Part shown: in pieces, positions 1 through 11,569 of the stretch | How positions within the stretch are numbered: position 1 is the stretch's first letter | How the letters are laid out: every line of letters starts with the position of its first letter | Assembly (NCBI RefSeq): GCF_000276665.1 | Contig: NW_004955480.1 | Location: 5,532,763-5,596,762, forward strand | Source: Chinchilla lanigera | Lineage: Eukaryota; Chordata; Mammalia; Rodentia; Chinchillidae | Direction of reading: 5' to 3' | DNA length: 64,000 nt | Translations under genes and position numbers: made by a program | Notes under the pieces: model-generated | Told to the model about the DNA's origin: nothing | Database searches by the model: none | What the model saw: only the letters and a program-made list of their open reading frames with translations

Positions 1-215
1 CTGTAATCTAAAACTCCAAAATTTGAAATTAATGCCCTGAAATTTATGACATTTTGAACACTGACATGGCATACAAAATGTTCCAGATTTTTGAAGCATT
101 TCAGGTTTTGATTTTCAGATTAGTACTTCTCAGTCAGTAAGGTTGATAATACTCCACATTAAAAACATCTCTGAAAGCTGAAACATTTCTGATCCCAAGC
201 ATCTCAAATAAGCCA
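1..215. mobile_element. Tigger2/MER28-like DNA transposon remnant(s)
   Basis: The first 145 bases read like the subterminal and terminal inverted repeat of Tigger2/MER28: alternating AAAATCCAAAAT-like words, a GAACACTGACATGGCAT core, then an end resembling GGATTAGGGATGCTCAACCTG. Bases about 165-215 resemble the opposite end of the same family (TTCTGATCCCAAGCATCTC). The middle of the element is missing, so this is either one internally deleted copy or two adjacent ends. It is a non-coding fossil. The family assignment is from recalled consensus, not a search. Confidence 0.45.
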
Positions 216-768
216 TACACGTACTGTGGTTCCTTAAAATGGTATGTAGATTGTATTTAAGGAATTTTATTTAATGAATGTTGTATTTATGCTGTGTAGG
301 GTGGAGGCGCTTTTATGAGAGATGGCAGTTCTGCAGAAAGTTTATGCATAGTCCACCTTGCAGTACCAAAGATAACAACCTCATATCAGGCAAAAATTTA
401 TCTTTACACTGAACAATTTGGTTTGGCTCGTACTTACCACTGAGAGGTACTTTAGTTACTTGCTGTGGTCTCAGTGCATCACAAGGACTCCAATCTGATA
501 CAGTTTTCGATTCTGTCCCTGAATTTTTGCATTCTAAAGAATGATGCAACCTGTTAGTCTAATACATTAAAGTGAAAGACTAACAGTGGATACTGGAGTA
601 ACAGAGGGGTCAGAGTTCAATACTCTGATTGATGTGTTAACGTAATTTTTAGGGCAATGATGTGAATGCAATGAAAAGCACATTTGTAGCACATTGCAGG
701 TTCTCAGGAAATATTGTTATTTTTATAAATAATTAGTTTCTATAAATAATTAATTTTAAGAACTGCAC
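216..768. other. Unassigned AT-rich DNA
   Basis: No repeat family or exon is recognised. A 78-codon minus-strand frame occurs at 313-549 but shows no domain. Bases 722-757 hold a short direct duplication of TATAAATAATTA. Confidence 0.4.
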
Positions 769-907
769 CTAGCCAGGTGTGATGGTGTACACCTGTCCCC
801 CAGCACCAGGAGGTTTGCCAAGAGTTTGGAGCCTGCCTGAATTGCATACTGAATTCAAACTCAGCCTCAACTACTTAGCAAGACCCTATTTCAAAAAAAA
901 AAAAAAA
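769..907 (+). mobile_element. B1-family SINE
   Basis: A 7SL-derived B1 head (AGCCAGGTGTGATGGTGTACACCTGT) leads to a body with the CTACTTAGCAAGACCCTATTTC motif and a 15-base A tail at 893-907. The AACTTAGCAAGACCCT-type segment matches the B1 half of B1-ID dimers in squirrel-like rodents; no ID half follows here. It is divergent, and no clear target duplication is visible. Confidence 0.75.
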
Positions 908-956
908 GCCACAATAAAATAGACTGTACCCATTTTTGTACTTAGGTAACCATTTT

Positions 957-1420
957 GTTAGTTTTATTTTTATTTATTGATTTTTTTAATGAAGCCTCAC
1001 CAATTTATTTAGTTGAAATTTGGTAATCTCCTATTTTTTAAAATTTTAATTTAAAGAGAGTAGTAAATGAGAAACAAACAAAATGAAAGAACAATAGTAG
1101 CATACCAGTATCACAAATATAAACAAACCAAAGCAAGAACATTGAAAGTGATACAAGGTTTCAAGACAAAATAATAGGAATTTACAGTGGTTGTTATATT
1201 ACATATCGTTACCCTCAACTACATTGCCCAGATCACCAGATAAAAGAATGGAAGACTGTTCAAACCATTAAAGGAATACGAAAATAATTATTAGATAAAA
1301 GAGTAGAGATAATATACAGTTTCACTAGACAAGATGGTAAGAATTCACCATGGTATTGGTTTCAATATTATGGCTAAAGCAAATTTCAAACAATATGTAC
1401 AGTGAATGACCAATGTTACT
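957..1420 (-). mobile_element. Unrecognised LINE-3'-end-like family, copy 1 (divergent)
   Basis: Parts of this block align by eye with 8810-9140, 16021-16290 and the reverse complement of 42985-43272. Shared words include the T-rich/ATTTTAA start, an AAACAAACAAAA-rich stretch and TTACAGTGGTTGTTATATTAC at about 1181-1201. The sense strand is inferred from copy 4, which ends in a poly(A) tail. The family is not identified. Confidence 0.4.
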
Positions 1421-1426
1421 TAGAAT

Positions 1427-1486
1427 AAAATGTCAGAGACCAAAGAGAAATGTCAGAGACCAAAATGTCAGAGACCAGAGACCAAA
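1427..1486. repeat. Short tandem repeat, core TGTCAGAGACCAAA
   Basis: The core TGTCAGAGACC occurs three times at irregular spacing of about 15-21 bases, followed by a shorter AGAGACCA repeat. It is a local duplication with no known function. Confidence 0.8.
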
Positions 1487-1899
1487 AATATTGTACACAA
1501 TGAAACAATAAGACCCAATAAAGAGACCAAGATAGTGATAGTAAATCATAGAAGGGATTTGTTTTGTTTCTTAACCAAAGACTAGAAAGGTAAGTGAGTT
1601 ATGCCAAAAGAACAGAAATGGGACAAATATAATGATTCCTACAGCCTATGTCTTCATCCCTGTTCTTCCTTTCATATTCCAATTGTTTGTGTACCTGTGA
1701 GGCCTTTCATATTTACAAGTGGCTTAAGTTTTTCCTTTTCTATTAAATGATGATGATCAAAAATGCTTAGTGATGTCCAAACAATGGCAACGAATATATA
1801 TGATAAATCTGCTCATGTAAAAGGGATTTTTTAAATCTCTTGTCTTCTTCACTCAAGCTCCAGGTTTGCTCTCTTACCCTGTATCTTCAAGACATGGCC
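1487..1899. other. Unassigned AT-rich DNA
   Basis: No recognisable repeat, RNA gene or exon. Confidence 0.35.
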
Positions 1900-2201
1900 T
1901 GTTATGAAATGAATTGCATTGTCTCATAATGTGTATGCTGAAGACCTAATACCCAATGGAACTATATTTACAGAGTGTCTTTAAGAAGACAATTAAAGTT
2001 AAGTTTGGAGCCCTGATTTAAGAGGTAGCAAAAGAAGATGGTCATTTGCAAGCCAGGAAAAACATTCTCAGCAGAAGTCAACCATGCTGACACTTTGGTT
2101 TTGGATTTACATCCTTTAGAACTGTGAAAAACAAATGTATGTTGTTTAAGCAACCGAGACTGTGGCTTTCTGTTCTGTCAGACAGAAGAGATTAATATAA
2201 A
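1900..2201 (+). mobile_element. MLT1-type solo LTR (ERVL-MaLR)
   Basis: The block starts TGTTATGAAATGAATTGCAT, matching the MLT1 opening. It keeps landmarks in order: GCTGAAGACCTAATACCCA near the start, an AAGATGGTCATTTGCAAGCCA segment, GAACTGTGAAAAACAAATG before the polyadenylation region, and GTTGTTTAAGCAACC near the end. No internal region or second copy adjoins it, so it is a solo LTR or truncated. It has no coding potential. Confidence 0.8.
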
Positions 2202-2556
2202 AGTCTACTCAAAGGATTGGATTAAATTTTAGACGCTCTCAAAAACATAATAAATAGGCAATTGAAATTGTGGACTTTATAAACTATTGAAAACAATTTA
2301 CATAAAATCTAACTACACCTTCCTAATTAAATACTTTGTTGAGTTTCACACACTAAAAAGTAATATATTTCTGAGCTCCATGAGTATTTGTTACTCAGCT
2401 TTTCATTCCTGACCACAGAAAGAAACTATTCCAAAGATTACTTAAACTAGATTCTGATTATTTTGATTTTTACCGAATGAAGGCATCACAAGGAGAAAAA
2501 GGGCTCTGGGGAAGGAATAAGAGTAAAATAAGACGCAGGAGTTAAATAAACTAATA
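2202..2556. other. Unassigned AT-rich DNA
   Basis: No recognisable element or exon. Confidence 0.35.
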
Positions 2557-2571
2557 TGTGTGTGTGTGTGT
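2557..2571. repeat. (TG)n microsatellite, short
   Basis: Seven TG units lie beside the L1 3'-UTR fragment. Confidence 0.9.
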
Positions 2572-2900
2572 AACAATAGTTAAACTAAGCCAACTAACAC
2601 ACACATTATCTCAAATACATTTTTTTGGTGAGAGAAATTAGACCCTTCTCTCAGTGATTTTCAATATATAATACATTATTATTGGTATAGTGACTAAGTT
2701 GTAAGATAAGCCAAAGAACAGATAGTACCACATGATCTCACTTATATTTGAACATTTTAAAAAACATGGTTTCATAGAAGCATGAAATAGGATGGTAGTT
2801 ACCAGCTGAACTGACGTGGGGGTACTGCGAGGTTAAGAGGATGTTTGTCAATGGAAACAAACTCTCATATGGCAGAAATAAGTTCAAAATATTCTTACTC
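2572..2900 (-). mobile_element. L1 (L1M-type) 3'-UTR fragment with 5' inversion
   Basis: Bases 2572-2700 read antisense to the L1M 3' UTR: the reverse complement holds TAGTCACTATACCAATAATAATG and ACCAAAAAAATG landmarks. Bases 2703-2900 read sense to the directly upstream 3'-UTR segment: CATGATCTCACTTATATTTG, CATAGAAGCATG, GGTAGTTACCAG, then AATAAGTTCAAAATATTC. Seen from the minus strand, the 5' segment is inverted ahead of a correctly oriented 3' segment, the arrangement produced by twin priming. It is ancient, non-coding and has no poly(A) left. Confidence 0.65.
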
Positions 2901-3192
2901 TTATCCCAACCTCCCTACTTCTCTGTAGTCACTTGCCATAAAAGCTTATAAGAAATCCTGCTTTAAGGGGGAATGATAAGGTAAAATAACAAAGCCAGTA
3001 GAATCTAACTAAACCTTACATAATAAGAAAATAATTTTAAAGTAAAAAGCTATAAAATAAAATTAGACAACTACCTGAAAACATATAATGCTCAAGAGAA
3101 GGGCATAAGATTATTTAAAAGTAGTTAATGTTGCTTGAATTTTTCTTCCCTGAACAGAGAGGGGAGCATGAACTGGTTATGCACTGCTAAAT
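2901..3192. other. Unassigned AT-rich DNA
   Basis: No recognisable element. Confidence 0.35.
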
Positions 3193-3630
3193 GTGTCATA
3201 TTTATACACTAATATATTCCCTAGTAGTCGTGCTATCACTGGCCCTAAAGAACTTTTTCTGTCATATAACTTTTATTATCATTTTCCTAGAGAGAGAACT
3301 CAAAAATTATTGTGTAAGCAATTCTTCCAAACATATATTTATTTACCTGAACAATTTTTAGACAATTTCATGGCTCGTGGACATCTGACCTTAAACTTTT
3401 GGCAAATTGCTAGGCCTTGTCCAATCATGTTGCCCCTACATCTTTTATTATCTTGTCATCCCCGTATTTTCATGGTTGAATTTATTTCACGTGTAAATTT
3501 ATATTGCTTGTGTTCTCAGGGTTGTTCTCCGAAACTGAAAATTCAGCGAAAGCTGATATTTAAAAATGATGGAGACTTCAAACTACCCAGGGTACAGAGG
3601 AGAACCTTTGAAGCCTGTGTAATCAAGTAA
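3193..3630 (+). other. 145-codon open frame, probably not a gene
   Basis: An ATG-to-stop frame of 145 codons in AT-rich DNA. The predicted peptide is rich in F, L, Y and K, has no signal peptide, membrane pattern, zinc-finger or other motif I recognise, and is not adjacent to splice-like structure I can support. It is the longest plus-strand frame in the window, apart from any reading through the gap. An LTR or unknown repeat origin is possible. I infer a chance frame. Confidence 0.2.
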
Positions 3631-5309
3631 TTGAAAACAAATTGTGCTTGTTTTCAAGAGCTTAAATCTAGCTACTACTTGCAATGATTTAATCTTTTTC
3701 CTGTTATGTCACCTCCCACAAGATTGCTTGCAAAACTCAGACTTTGCCAAGGGCATATGAATGCTGTAGCTACCTGCTTTCTGATGGGATGCAAAGCAAC
3801 ATTATCTTGCTAATATTTTGCTTATCTTTTATGCTGAAAACCTAGTGTGATGATGCATTGATTTTAATTATCCTTCTATCATCTACTCATTTAAATGACT
3901 TTAACAACTTCTCTCTGAATTTCAGTTATCTGATCCACTGAATGTGAATGATAAAATTGCCCTTTGAGAATTATTGCCACAACAAAATGAGATACAGATT
4001 AGCATCCATTCTTCCTTTTAATAATTAAGCCTCTGCTTCAGCAGAGCACATAGCTTCCCGGTTATAAATTATGTTTCTTGCAAATACTAAGACTTTATGA
4101 CTAAGTTCTGGCCAGTGATATGTGAAATACATAAGATTTGTACTGCTGCGTGGTGTCCTTAGAAGAAAGTTTTGATCTCTCCATGCCATTTTTCCCATAC
4201 ATTGGGAAATGTGCAAGGTGGACCAACTTTAACAAGCAGACAAAGGAATACGTTGGGGGTTGACAAAGAAATGAGAGAAAAAATATGAATACCTAACAAA
4301 TTCCATGGAATTGAGCCTCTAAATGAGCTGTTGGAATGAAATTTCACCTAAGACTCGTCTACCTTGTTAAAAGGCAAAGTAAAATTCAAAGTAAGACAAC
4401 ATATGTTCCTTGTTTAATGACTGGAAGTATGGTCCTGCCTTAAATGAACTGGCCTCTAAATGAGGAACTGTAGATAGGATGTACAAGATTCAGAATAAAG
4501 AAATGGTCAAAGGAAACTCCAATTTGATGGCTCTGTGTTTATTTGCATAACGTTACTTGCAGTACTGTAATGTATAACAGAACATAAAAGAACAGCACTG
4601 TACTGTACAATGCGATCAGCAAACATTCCAGTACTGTATAAACAAGGTGTGCTGTACCAGAAAAAGACATTGAGGTTCTATCAACAAAATGCACAGAACT
4701 ATACCAAAAAACAGAAAGGTCATAAGCCTGAGAGGACAGTTGTAATACTGAACTGCCATTAACCAGGTAGGTCATCACAAAAGGAATATCTGTATAAATC
4801 GTGATGTGCACATTCTGAAACTACTCAGAATATTACTTTATTATCTCTCCCTTCCTTTCTTGCAGGAACCTCCAAAAGAGAGGGATTTCAAAGTCTGTTT
4901 CCATGATATTGCTGAAATCCAGATATGCCCTACATATGAGTATAGGGCAGGAGTCCAAATGAAAGAGATATCAGAGTTCCAAGAATTTATTGTTAGCAAG
5001 TTGGATATTGCTATCCCATTTTATTGATTCCTGTCTCATTTTAAGCCTCAAGTGAGGTTAAGTGATTTTTTTCCATCATCACTGTGAAGAACTCATCAAA
5101 CCCAATACAGAGACAGGGCTGGGGAGAATTTTTAGTATATATTCTTGGGAGGAAAATTAGAGAAGAATATTATGTAATGCATGTTATAAGGAGCCTCACT
5201 ACTGAAAGCAAAAATATAAAATAGTGAATGTATAAACTCTAATTGTGCAGCATTTGTGAAGATGCATCTCAGACAAGTTCTTTGAGCACATGTTAACATA
5301 CCTACCATT
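3631..5309. other. Unassigned AT-rich DNA
   Basis: Nothing is recognised with confidence. Bases 4540-4800 contain several GTACTGTA/TACAGTAC words that could be a decayed inverted-repeat element, but I could not identify one. Confidence 0.35.
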
Positions 5310-5565
5310 TCTCTGCTTATTACCCTTGCTCAGATCAACCTTCAGGTGTTGGTTCAAATATTGCTTTCCCTCTGAATTTTTCCCTGGTTTTATAAGGCAT
5401 TTAGATACTTGCTGTGCCATAATTTCACATTATGTATCCCAACACTGATCACAACCTCCAAAGTGTCTTGGCATCTCTGTTTCTTAAGATACAAATGACC
5501 TAATTTTTCTCTCCATCTCAGCCCTTAACTGGCATATAATAGGTTCTCAATAAATATTTTAAAAT
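5310..5565 (+). mobile_element. L2 3'-end fragment
   Basis: Landmarks of the L2 3' UTR appear in sense order. A TTCAGGTGTTGGTTCAAATATTGC segment leads into a pyrimidine-rich body (CCTCTGAATTTTTCCCTGG), and the block ends CTGGCATATAATAGGTTCTCAATAAATA, equivalent to the terminal CTGGCACATAGTAGGTGCTCAATAAAT. An old LINE2 tail, non-coding. Confidence 0.65.
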
Positions 5566-5584
5566 AAATAATTTAATAGTATTT

Positions 5585-5760
5585 TCAGCCCTTACAATGT
5601 ACCACACACTTATTAATTTATTTGATTTTACTTGTAAGAAGTATTATTAGACTTGATCCACATATGCAAAATTGAAGTTTAAATAATTTTTCTAAGATTA
5701 CAGAGCCAGTAGAAATAAAAAGATTAAACCTACGAAATCTACAAAGTCAATTCATGGGCA
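5585..5760 (-). mobile_element. MIR SINE fragment
   Basis: It reads antisense to MIR: TACAATGTACCACACACTT, then an ATTATTAGACTTGATCC segment, AATTTTTCTAAGATTACAGAGCCAGTAG and a degraded box-A end. Divergence is high, as expected for MIR. Confidence 0.6.
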
Positions 5761-6689
5761 CACAGTGATATCTTTATGCTATTCTTGAACTGACCGAGGG
5801 AGTGGGAAAAGAGGATTTCTGTGCACCTATTTTGTCCTTCTTAGTGTGATAGGCATAGAAAACAATAAAGGTCATTACCTCTGGCCCTCAAAATAGATAT
5901 TTTATTTAAAGGTGTGCAAAGAATACACATATGTGGGGAACAGGCAGGAAAATGATTAAATATCTAATGGATATCTCCAAATCATTCTTACACTTTTGTC
6001 TAAATTCACAAAAGCAAATAATGAAATTCAAGGATCTGCCACATGATGGTAATGTAAAAACTCTTCTCTCCAATCACATTTATTTCTTGTTTCACTGGGA
6101 TGATGAACTACCTAGTCATAAAAATTACTAGTTTTTTTTAATAAAAGAAAACAATAGACTCTGAGCTGGAGTTAGCACAGATTTTCAAAGAAACAAATCA
6201 TGCCATAAAAATGACTTTTTGTGTCCTACCATTCAGAGATAAATTGATAATGGAAGAATTGCAGAAGTATTGGATTATATTTGATTTATTCTGCCCAAGT
6301 AAATGTCTCAGGAAAACTTGCTCTTATATTAGGCAAAATTGCTCCAGGTGTTGGATGAGCACTGTCAAATAGATTGCATACTAACTGAAAGGTCATAAAA
6401 CATAACATAATTGCAAATTGCTTGGCATTTAGATGAAAATGTCCAAACTACAAGAGTTTATGAAGCAGACATAACCCCAAAACCATGACTACATTAGATA
6501 TTTTTAGCAATCTAAATATAGACAACCTCACTGTTTTGTGAATAGTAAACTGAAATGCCAAATAAAACAGTAGTCAAAGGGAGGGTCCCTCAGCTATCTA
6601 ATATTTGTTCTTTTCTTTTCAGGGCTTAATAACGTGTTATTGCCATAATTGATTTAACAACATATTAATCTGTGTACTATGTGGGAAGA
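5761..6689. other. Unassigned AT-rich DNA
   Basis: No repeat or exon recognised; scattered short frames only. Confidence 0.35.
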
Positions 6690-6871
6690 AAGGAGCTTGC
6701 ACTTACACAGTGTACAAAATGTGCCATGTTTGAATGAGCATCTATTCTCTATAACCTGTGTAAAGAGTTTGGGACACAATCTGGCACATGTAAAGCATTG
6801 ATCACAGCCATTATAATCATTGTCTTAGTCCCACAACAATTCTTAAGAGGTAGGTAGCAAAAACAGCATGT

Positions 6872-7025
6872 GTCTTAACATCAGCAAGGTCTGAAATCAA
6901 ATTTTGTTCCACCACTTTGCATTTTGTAGCTTGTGGCTAGTTTGTCAAATATTTTAAAGTTCAGATCCTCCATAATTAAATTTAGGAATCATACCTGTCT
7001 TTTAAGCTTGTCATAAGGATGAAAG
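6872..7025 (+). mobile_element. MIR SINE fragment
   Basis: Sense MIR order: a tRNA-like region (TCTGAAATCAAATTTTGTTCCACCACTTTG), then a TAGCTTGTGGCTAGTTTGTCAAA segment (equivalent to the core TAGCTGTGTGACCTTGGGCAAG), CTCCATAATTAAATTTAGGAATCATACCTG and TCATAAGGATGAA. A second MIR-like tail may lie just upstream (6770-6850). Confidence 0.6.
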
Positions 7026-8640
7026 TTAATCTACTGAATTTGCTTATTAACATTCCTGACAAAATAAAAATTCTCTTCAAATGGCTGTCGTTATTGTTAA
7101 GAAAATCCTATTGCCCTTGGAGATCACTGCTTCAATTTGAGTTTCAAATGGTTGTTCAGAAGCTATTTATATTTTTAATAAAAACCCTGATTGTATGTTT
7201 ATAATCTTCGATGATTAAAAGCATATACATCCATAATCCTCAGCCCTGCAAACTTATATCCCTAAACCCCTAAGCAGGTTTTTCTTCTATATTACTTTTT
7301 ATACTGCCCTATTTATTGGAGACATACCAGATGTTTGCAGAGTAGAGAGGTCATTTAAATTACTGTTCAATGTCAGATGTGGTAAATTACTCATCCTACA
7401 CAAACATGTTCTTAAAGTTTAGAAGCATTTTGCATTGCTGTTTCTTGCTTTAAAATTAAACATAAAATTATTGGACATAACAGTTTTGATCTCTAAATTT
7501 TATGAGTTTGACTGAAAATATTACCTATTTTCACAATTGAAAGTATTAACTTCTCTGGTTTGAGGCTTATTGTACATTTTAAAAAGCACTTTAATTCTGT
7601 GAATTCCTTCAATCTGTGATTTAATTAAAAACAATTAACATTTACTGATATGGCATGCCCCTCACTCTAAGAATTTTAAATCTTGGTAAAACAGACTAGA
7701 TAGAGACTATAATAATCATTAAAGAAGAATATTTATTTGTTTAGTTTCATTTTAAAATATTTAGTATTTATTGCTACAAATGTTAGATTAACTATGAATC
7801 TGTGACTCAATACAAGTCTATTATAACGTTGTATATTACTTTATGCCTTTTTGAATTAGTTATAAGAAATTATCCAGTTTCAAAACTTCTAGCTTTGTTA
7901 TTTTTTATCTGTGTCTGTGTCAATTTGCTTGCTTTTCCGATATAATTGATCAACTCCATGAAATTATGCTTTATGGTTAAGAAAACTGGTATGGAGTTGA
8001 ATCAGGGTCACTATAGAAATTTTAATCAACAGTGATGTAGATTGTAAGAAAATATGTGTATCTTTCTGAACCTAGGGATGAAAATAAATAAAAAAGGTAG
8101 GATTCACTATAAATCAACTTAGATATATTGGTGATATGTACTTAACGTTCAACACAATGACTCTATGAATACTCACTGACTAAAGTCACCCATGATGTTT
8201 ACTAAGTAGAATGAAATATTTGAGAATAGAGAGTATAAGAAAGTGGATAAATGAACAATCCTGAACATCATACAGGCTCCTGTCTAAATGTGAGTAAGGA
8301 ACACAAGTGTCCCTCAGTTTTATCTGCCTGAGATTGCGTCTTCTAACAGCTGGGTGAAACTTACACTGATCTCAGAATTTAAGGTCCAGATGCAAAGTCA
8401 AGGTCATACTATGCCCCTCTCATGGTCAATGTGCATTATACTCGATACATTTTGCATCTATTATGCATAGTTTATGACTTTCTCCAAGTACGTCAAGAAA
8501 GCAAAGCAGATCTTGTTATATTCCTTTTCAAAATGAGAATATAATCCTCAGGATAAAAAAGGTTTATACAATTTGACATTACTAGTAACTGGAGGAGTAG
8601 AGAATAAGGTTCATTAGCTTCCAATTTTATAATTGGAAGT
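7026..8640. other. Unassigned AT-rich DNA
   Basis: More than 1.5 kb without a recognised element or exon; several AT-rich frames of about 60 codons are likely chance. Confidence 0.35.
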
Positions 8641-8644
8641 AGAA

Positions 8645-8706
8645 ATATATGGGTAATTTATATGGGTAAAATATGGGTAAACCCAGTAAAAATATACGGG
8701 TAATTT
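8645..8706. repeat. Imperfect tandem repeat, core ATATGGGTAA
   Basis: The word ATATGGGTAA or a close variant (ATACGGGTAA) appears four times over about 60 bases at uneven spacing. Confidence 0.7.
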
Positions 8707-8809
8707 TTTTCCATTTTAACTCTAGACCACTTATGTTCTCTCTATTACACAGTTATCTTGTGTTCTACATTATTCTAATATGTAGATTATTCCTCCTCCT
8801 GTTCCTCTC

Positions 8810-9140
8810 GGTTGTTAGGTTTTTTTATTTTAAAAATTTAAAAAACTGGCAAAACAACAATGAAGACAAAATCAAAACAACACAAGAACATCAAGAACCA
8901 TACATGACCTCAAGACAAAATGATAGAAATTTATGAACTGTTAAATTACACACTGTTATCGTCAATGAAATTGCTCAGTCCATTTAAACATGAGAATGTA
9001 AGAGTGATCAAACAAGCAAAGACAGTAACAAGTAAAAATGAATAAAAATAAAAATAATTTTAGAAAAACATTGGAAATGAGGCAGAGCTTCACCATACAA
9101 AATGGTAGGAGTTCAGTAATGGTACTTATATGGCATGATC
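8810..9140 (-). mobile_element. Unrecognised LINE-3'-end-like family, copy 2 (divergent)
   Basis: Similar in word order to copy 1 and to 16021-16290: TTTTTATTTTAAAAATTTAAAAA start, a CAAAACAACA-rich body, GTGATCAAACAAGC at about 9004-9017 (compare TTGATCAAACAAGTAG in copy 3). Bases 9090-9135 share CACCATA..AATGGTA words with copy 1. Orientation is inferred from the poly(A)-bearing copy 4. Confidence 0.4.
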
Positions 9141-10107
9141 TGATCTTAGTTTTTTAAACATCTCTTCTTCTGCATTGATGCCAACTCACTCATTCCCGTG
9201 GCTGTACCTTGTCATTTTCTCCTATGGCAGTTGCACAATTTTCATTCTATGAGCACCCCTCTTTGAGAAGCACCTGCTTCTTTGCCATTTTACTCTCTCT
9301 AGTATTCCAGCCTCAATGATCCAGTACTACCATGTTCTAAAACTCAGTGATCTTACTTCCTCTCACCCTTCACCTTAAAATACTCAATAGCGATGTCCCT
9401 TTCCTTCTCTATAACCCATACTCTGTCTCCTCACCCTTCTTTGGTGTGTGTTCTGAACATTAAGGCACAGGAGGGCAAGGTGTTACAATATACTCTATTG
9501 ACAGAGAGAGCTAGAAAATCACAGTTCCAGCTTCCCAACATGGTAGGGAGTGGGCAAAAGTCTCCTCATTTTACATGAGCGTAAAGTATGTCTTGTGGGA
9601 TTAATTTACCCAATACCAAAACAATTGAAACACAGAGTCATAATTTACACCCAGCTTGCCTCAGGTGATAAAACTGTATGGAAAGGTACAGTTTTAGGAA
9701 TCCAGAAACCTCTAGATTGCAATTCAAAAACAGACTGTACATAATGAATTTATTGTTTAGAAAAGTTACTGGCAGCTCATAAATACAAACACATGTAGAC
9801 TCTGTTAATATTATTAAAGATAATGTATTTTCATCTACGAGTTCATAGGAAACACATTAATTCAAAATCTTCAACATAGAATTATTGTTGGTATCCCTAA
9901 ATTCAAAGAAGCTCACCACCTAGTAAAAAAAATATGATGAAAATAATTATAATGAATGAGGAAAATGTGCTAATAAGATCCAAACAAGGACTAAGGAAAA
10001 CATTTAACCAAATCAGAAATAGAGGGAAAGCCAAATTGTGGAAGTTTCCAGATCTGCCAGAGTGCCTGGGATAATGAAAAAATGTAAATACTTAAAAATA
10101 AGAACTG
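9141..10107. other. Unassigned DNA
   Basis: A pyrimidine-richer segment at 9160-9440 is not identified, and the rest is AT-rich without landmarks. Short frames at 9393-9744 have no visible domain. Confidence 0.35.
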
Positions 10108-10493
10108 TTTCTTACAGCTTATATCTAGATGTCCCCCAAAACTTCATGCACTTCTAGGTAGGGCTTTTCCAATGTAGATCTATGGTAAGTGAATATACAT
10201 TTAAGATGCATTCACTTAATTAGTTCACTGATTACTTCTGGGTGTGGATAATGGGAAGGCCCACCCTCAGTGTGGGTGGCACCTACCAACAGGTTTGTTG
10301 CCTGCATGCAATATAAAGGAAAAAAAAGGAAAGCATGTTTTCTGCCTCCTGCCTGCCCTGCCATGCCTTGCTGCCTTGGAGCCAGCCTACTATATGCTGA
10401 AACCTCTGCAAACTGTGAGCAAAACAAGCCTTTTCCCCTCTAACTGTGTATGTCAGGTATTTCATCTCAGTAATAGCAAAGCAACTAAGACAC
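10108..10493 (+). mobile_element. MaLR-type solo LTR
   Basis: It has the same landmark order as other MaLR-like LTRs here: ATGTCCCCCAAAACTTCATGC near the 5' side, a GGGTGTGGATAATGGG..CCCACCCTCAGTGTGGGTGGC middle, CTGAAACCTCTGCAAACTGTGAGC, then TCAGGTATTTCATC and a CAACTAAGACA end. Short overlapping frames on both strands here (10212-10561) are by-products of the LTR, not genes. The subfamily is not resolved. Confidence 0.65.
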
Positions 10494-10854
10494 TCTTATT
10501 GTTGTACTTGTCATTTTTCTGGAATTTTCAAGTGAGTCATGTTATTTTCAAGTCTAGCTAAGTCCCCACTGTTCACTCTCATACCAGGCCAGCAAAACTC
10601 ACATGTCCCACATTACTGTTGTTCGTTCCACATACATTAGAGATTGAGCAGACGGGGAAAGAAGAAAAATGGCAGGAGGAGAAAGTCAACAACTGCTTAG
10701 TGAATCATCCTATCAGGAGTCCTGTCAGTCAGTGCCCTCCAGGGCCATCGTGTTCATTTCAGGTAGAGTCCTTTCAGCTGCAAGGGGTAAAGTTGCTGAA
10801 CATAAGCTGAATGTGAGAAGGAAAGATTAGGGTTGAGATTATTATAAGAGCATG
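10494..10854. other. Unassigned DNA
   Basis: No element or exon recognised. Confidence 0.35.
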
Positions 10855-10942
10855 AGGCTGGGAATATAGCTCTGGGGCACAGCGCCTACCCGGCAAGCAT
10901 GAGGTCCTGAGTTTGATTCCAGGTACCAGGGAAAAAAAAAAA
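10855..10942 (+). mobile_element. ID SINE (tRNA-Ala-derived), moderately diverged
   Basis: Starts GAGGCTGGGAATATAGCTCTGG (box A region), continues GCGCCTACCCGGCAAGCATGAGGTC, box B region GAGTTTGATTCCAGG, then TACCAGG and an A-rich tail. It is a Pol III-derived retrotransposon; the box A and B variants and lack of a clear target duplication suggest it is older than the copies at 15906 and 43417. Confidence 0.85.
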
Positions 10943-11569
10943 GAATATGAAAATTTCTGAAATCAAGGCACATGTGAACATGATATAAAACAAAGGAAAT
11001 TTAGTAGTTGAGGTTACTTTCTTTGCCTTTTGAGGGCCATATAATGTCTTTCATATTAGCTGGTCAACTGATTCACTCACCTCCTCAGCAGATCCCTCTG
11101 TCTATCGCCATACTAGAGACACAACACAGCTTCTACCTACAAGTCTGCTTTTGAGACCTCAAGCACAAGGCCTCCCCACTTACTGCTTGTATCTCTATAT
11201 TGGTAAGTTATATTTTTCAAGGAGAAAATTTTAACATTCCAAGTACTATGGTTGGTATTATAGATAAAACAGCAAAACAAGAGAAGATTTCTACTCACAA
11301 AGAACCCAGTGTGTACTGCAAAATACATACAGTGTTACCTCAGCACATGAACTCAATTCTCTCTGAAATTCTGGTCACAAACTGAACTAGATGAGAAGTG
11401 AATCAAATTTCCCTATGAGGTTAACATTGACCTAACCATTGAATTTGATACAGTTCTCAACTGACCCAGTTGGGACCAGAATTATGGAAAGAATTGAGCT
11501 TGTGAACCAAGTTTTCACTGTAATTTACTCAATAATTGATTCATTTGTTTGTTAGTTAGCCTTTTCTTT
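10943..11569. other. Unassigned DNA
   Basis: No element or exon recognised. Overlapping 61-63-codon frames on both strands near 11137-11385 are likely chance. Confidence 0.35.
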
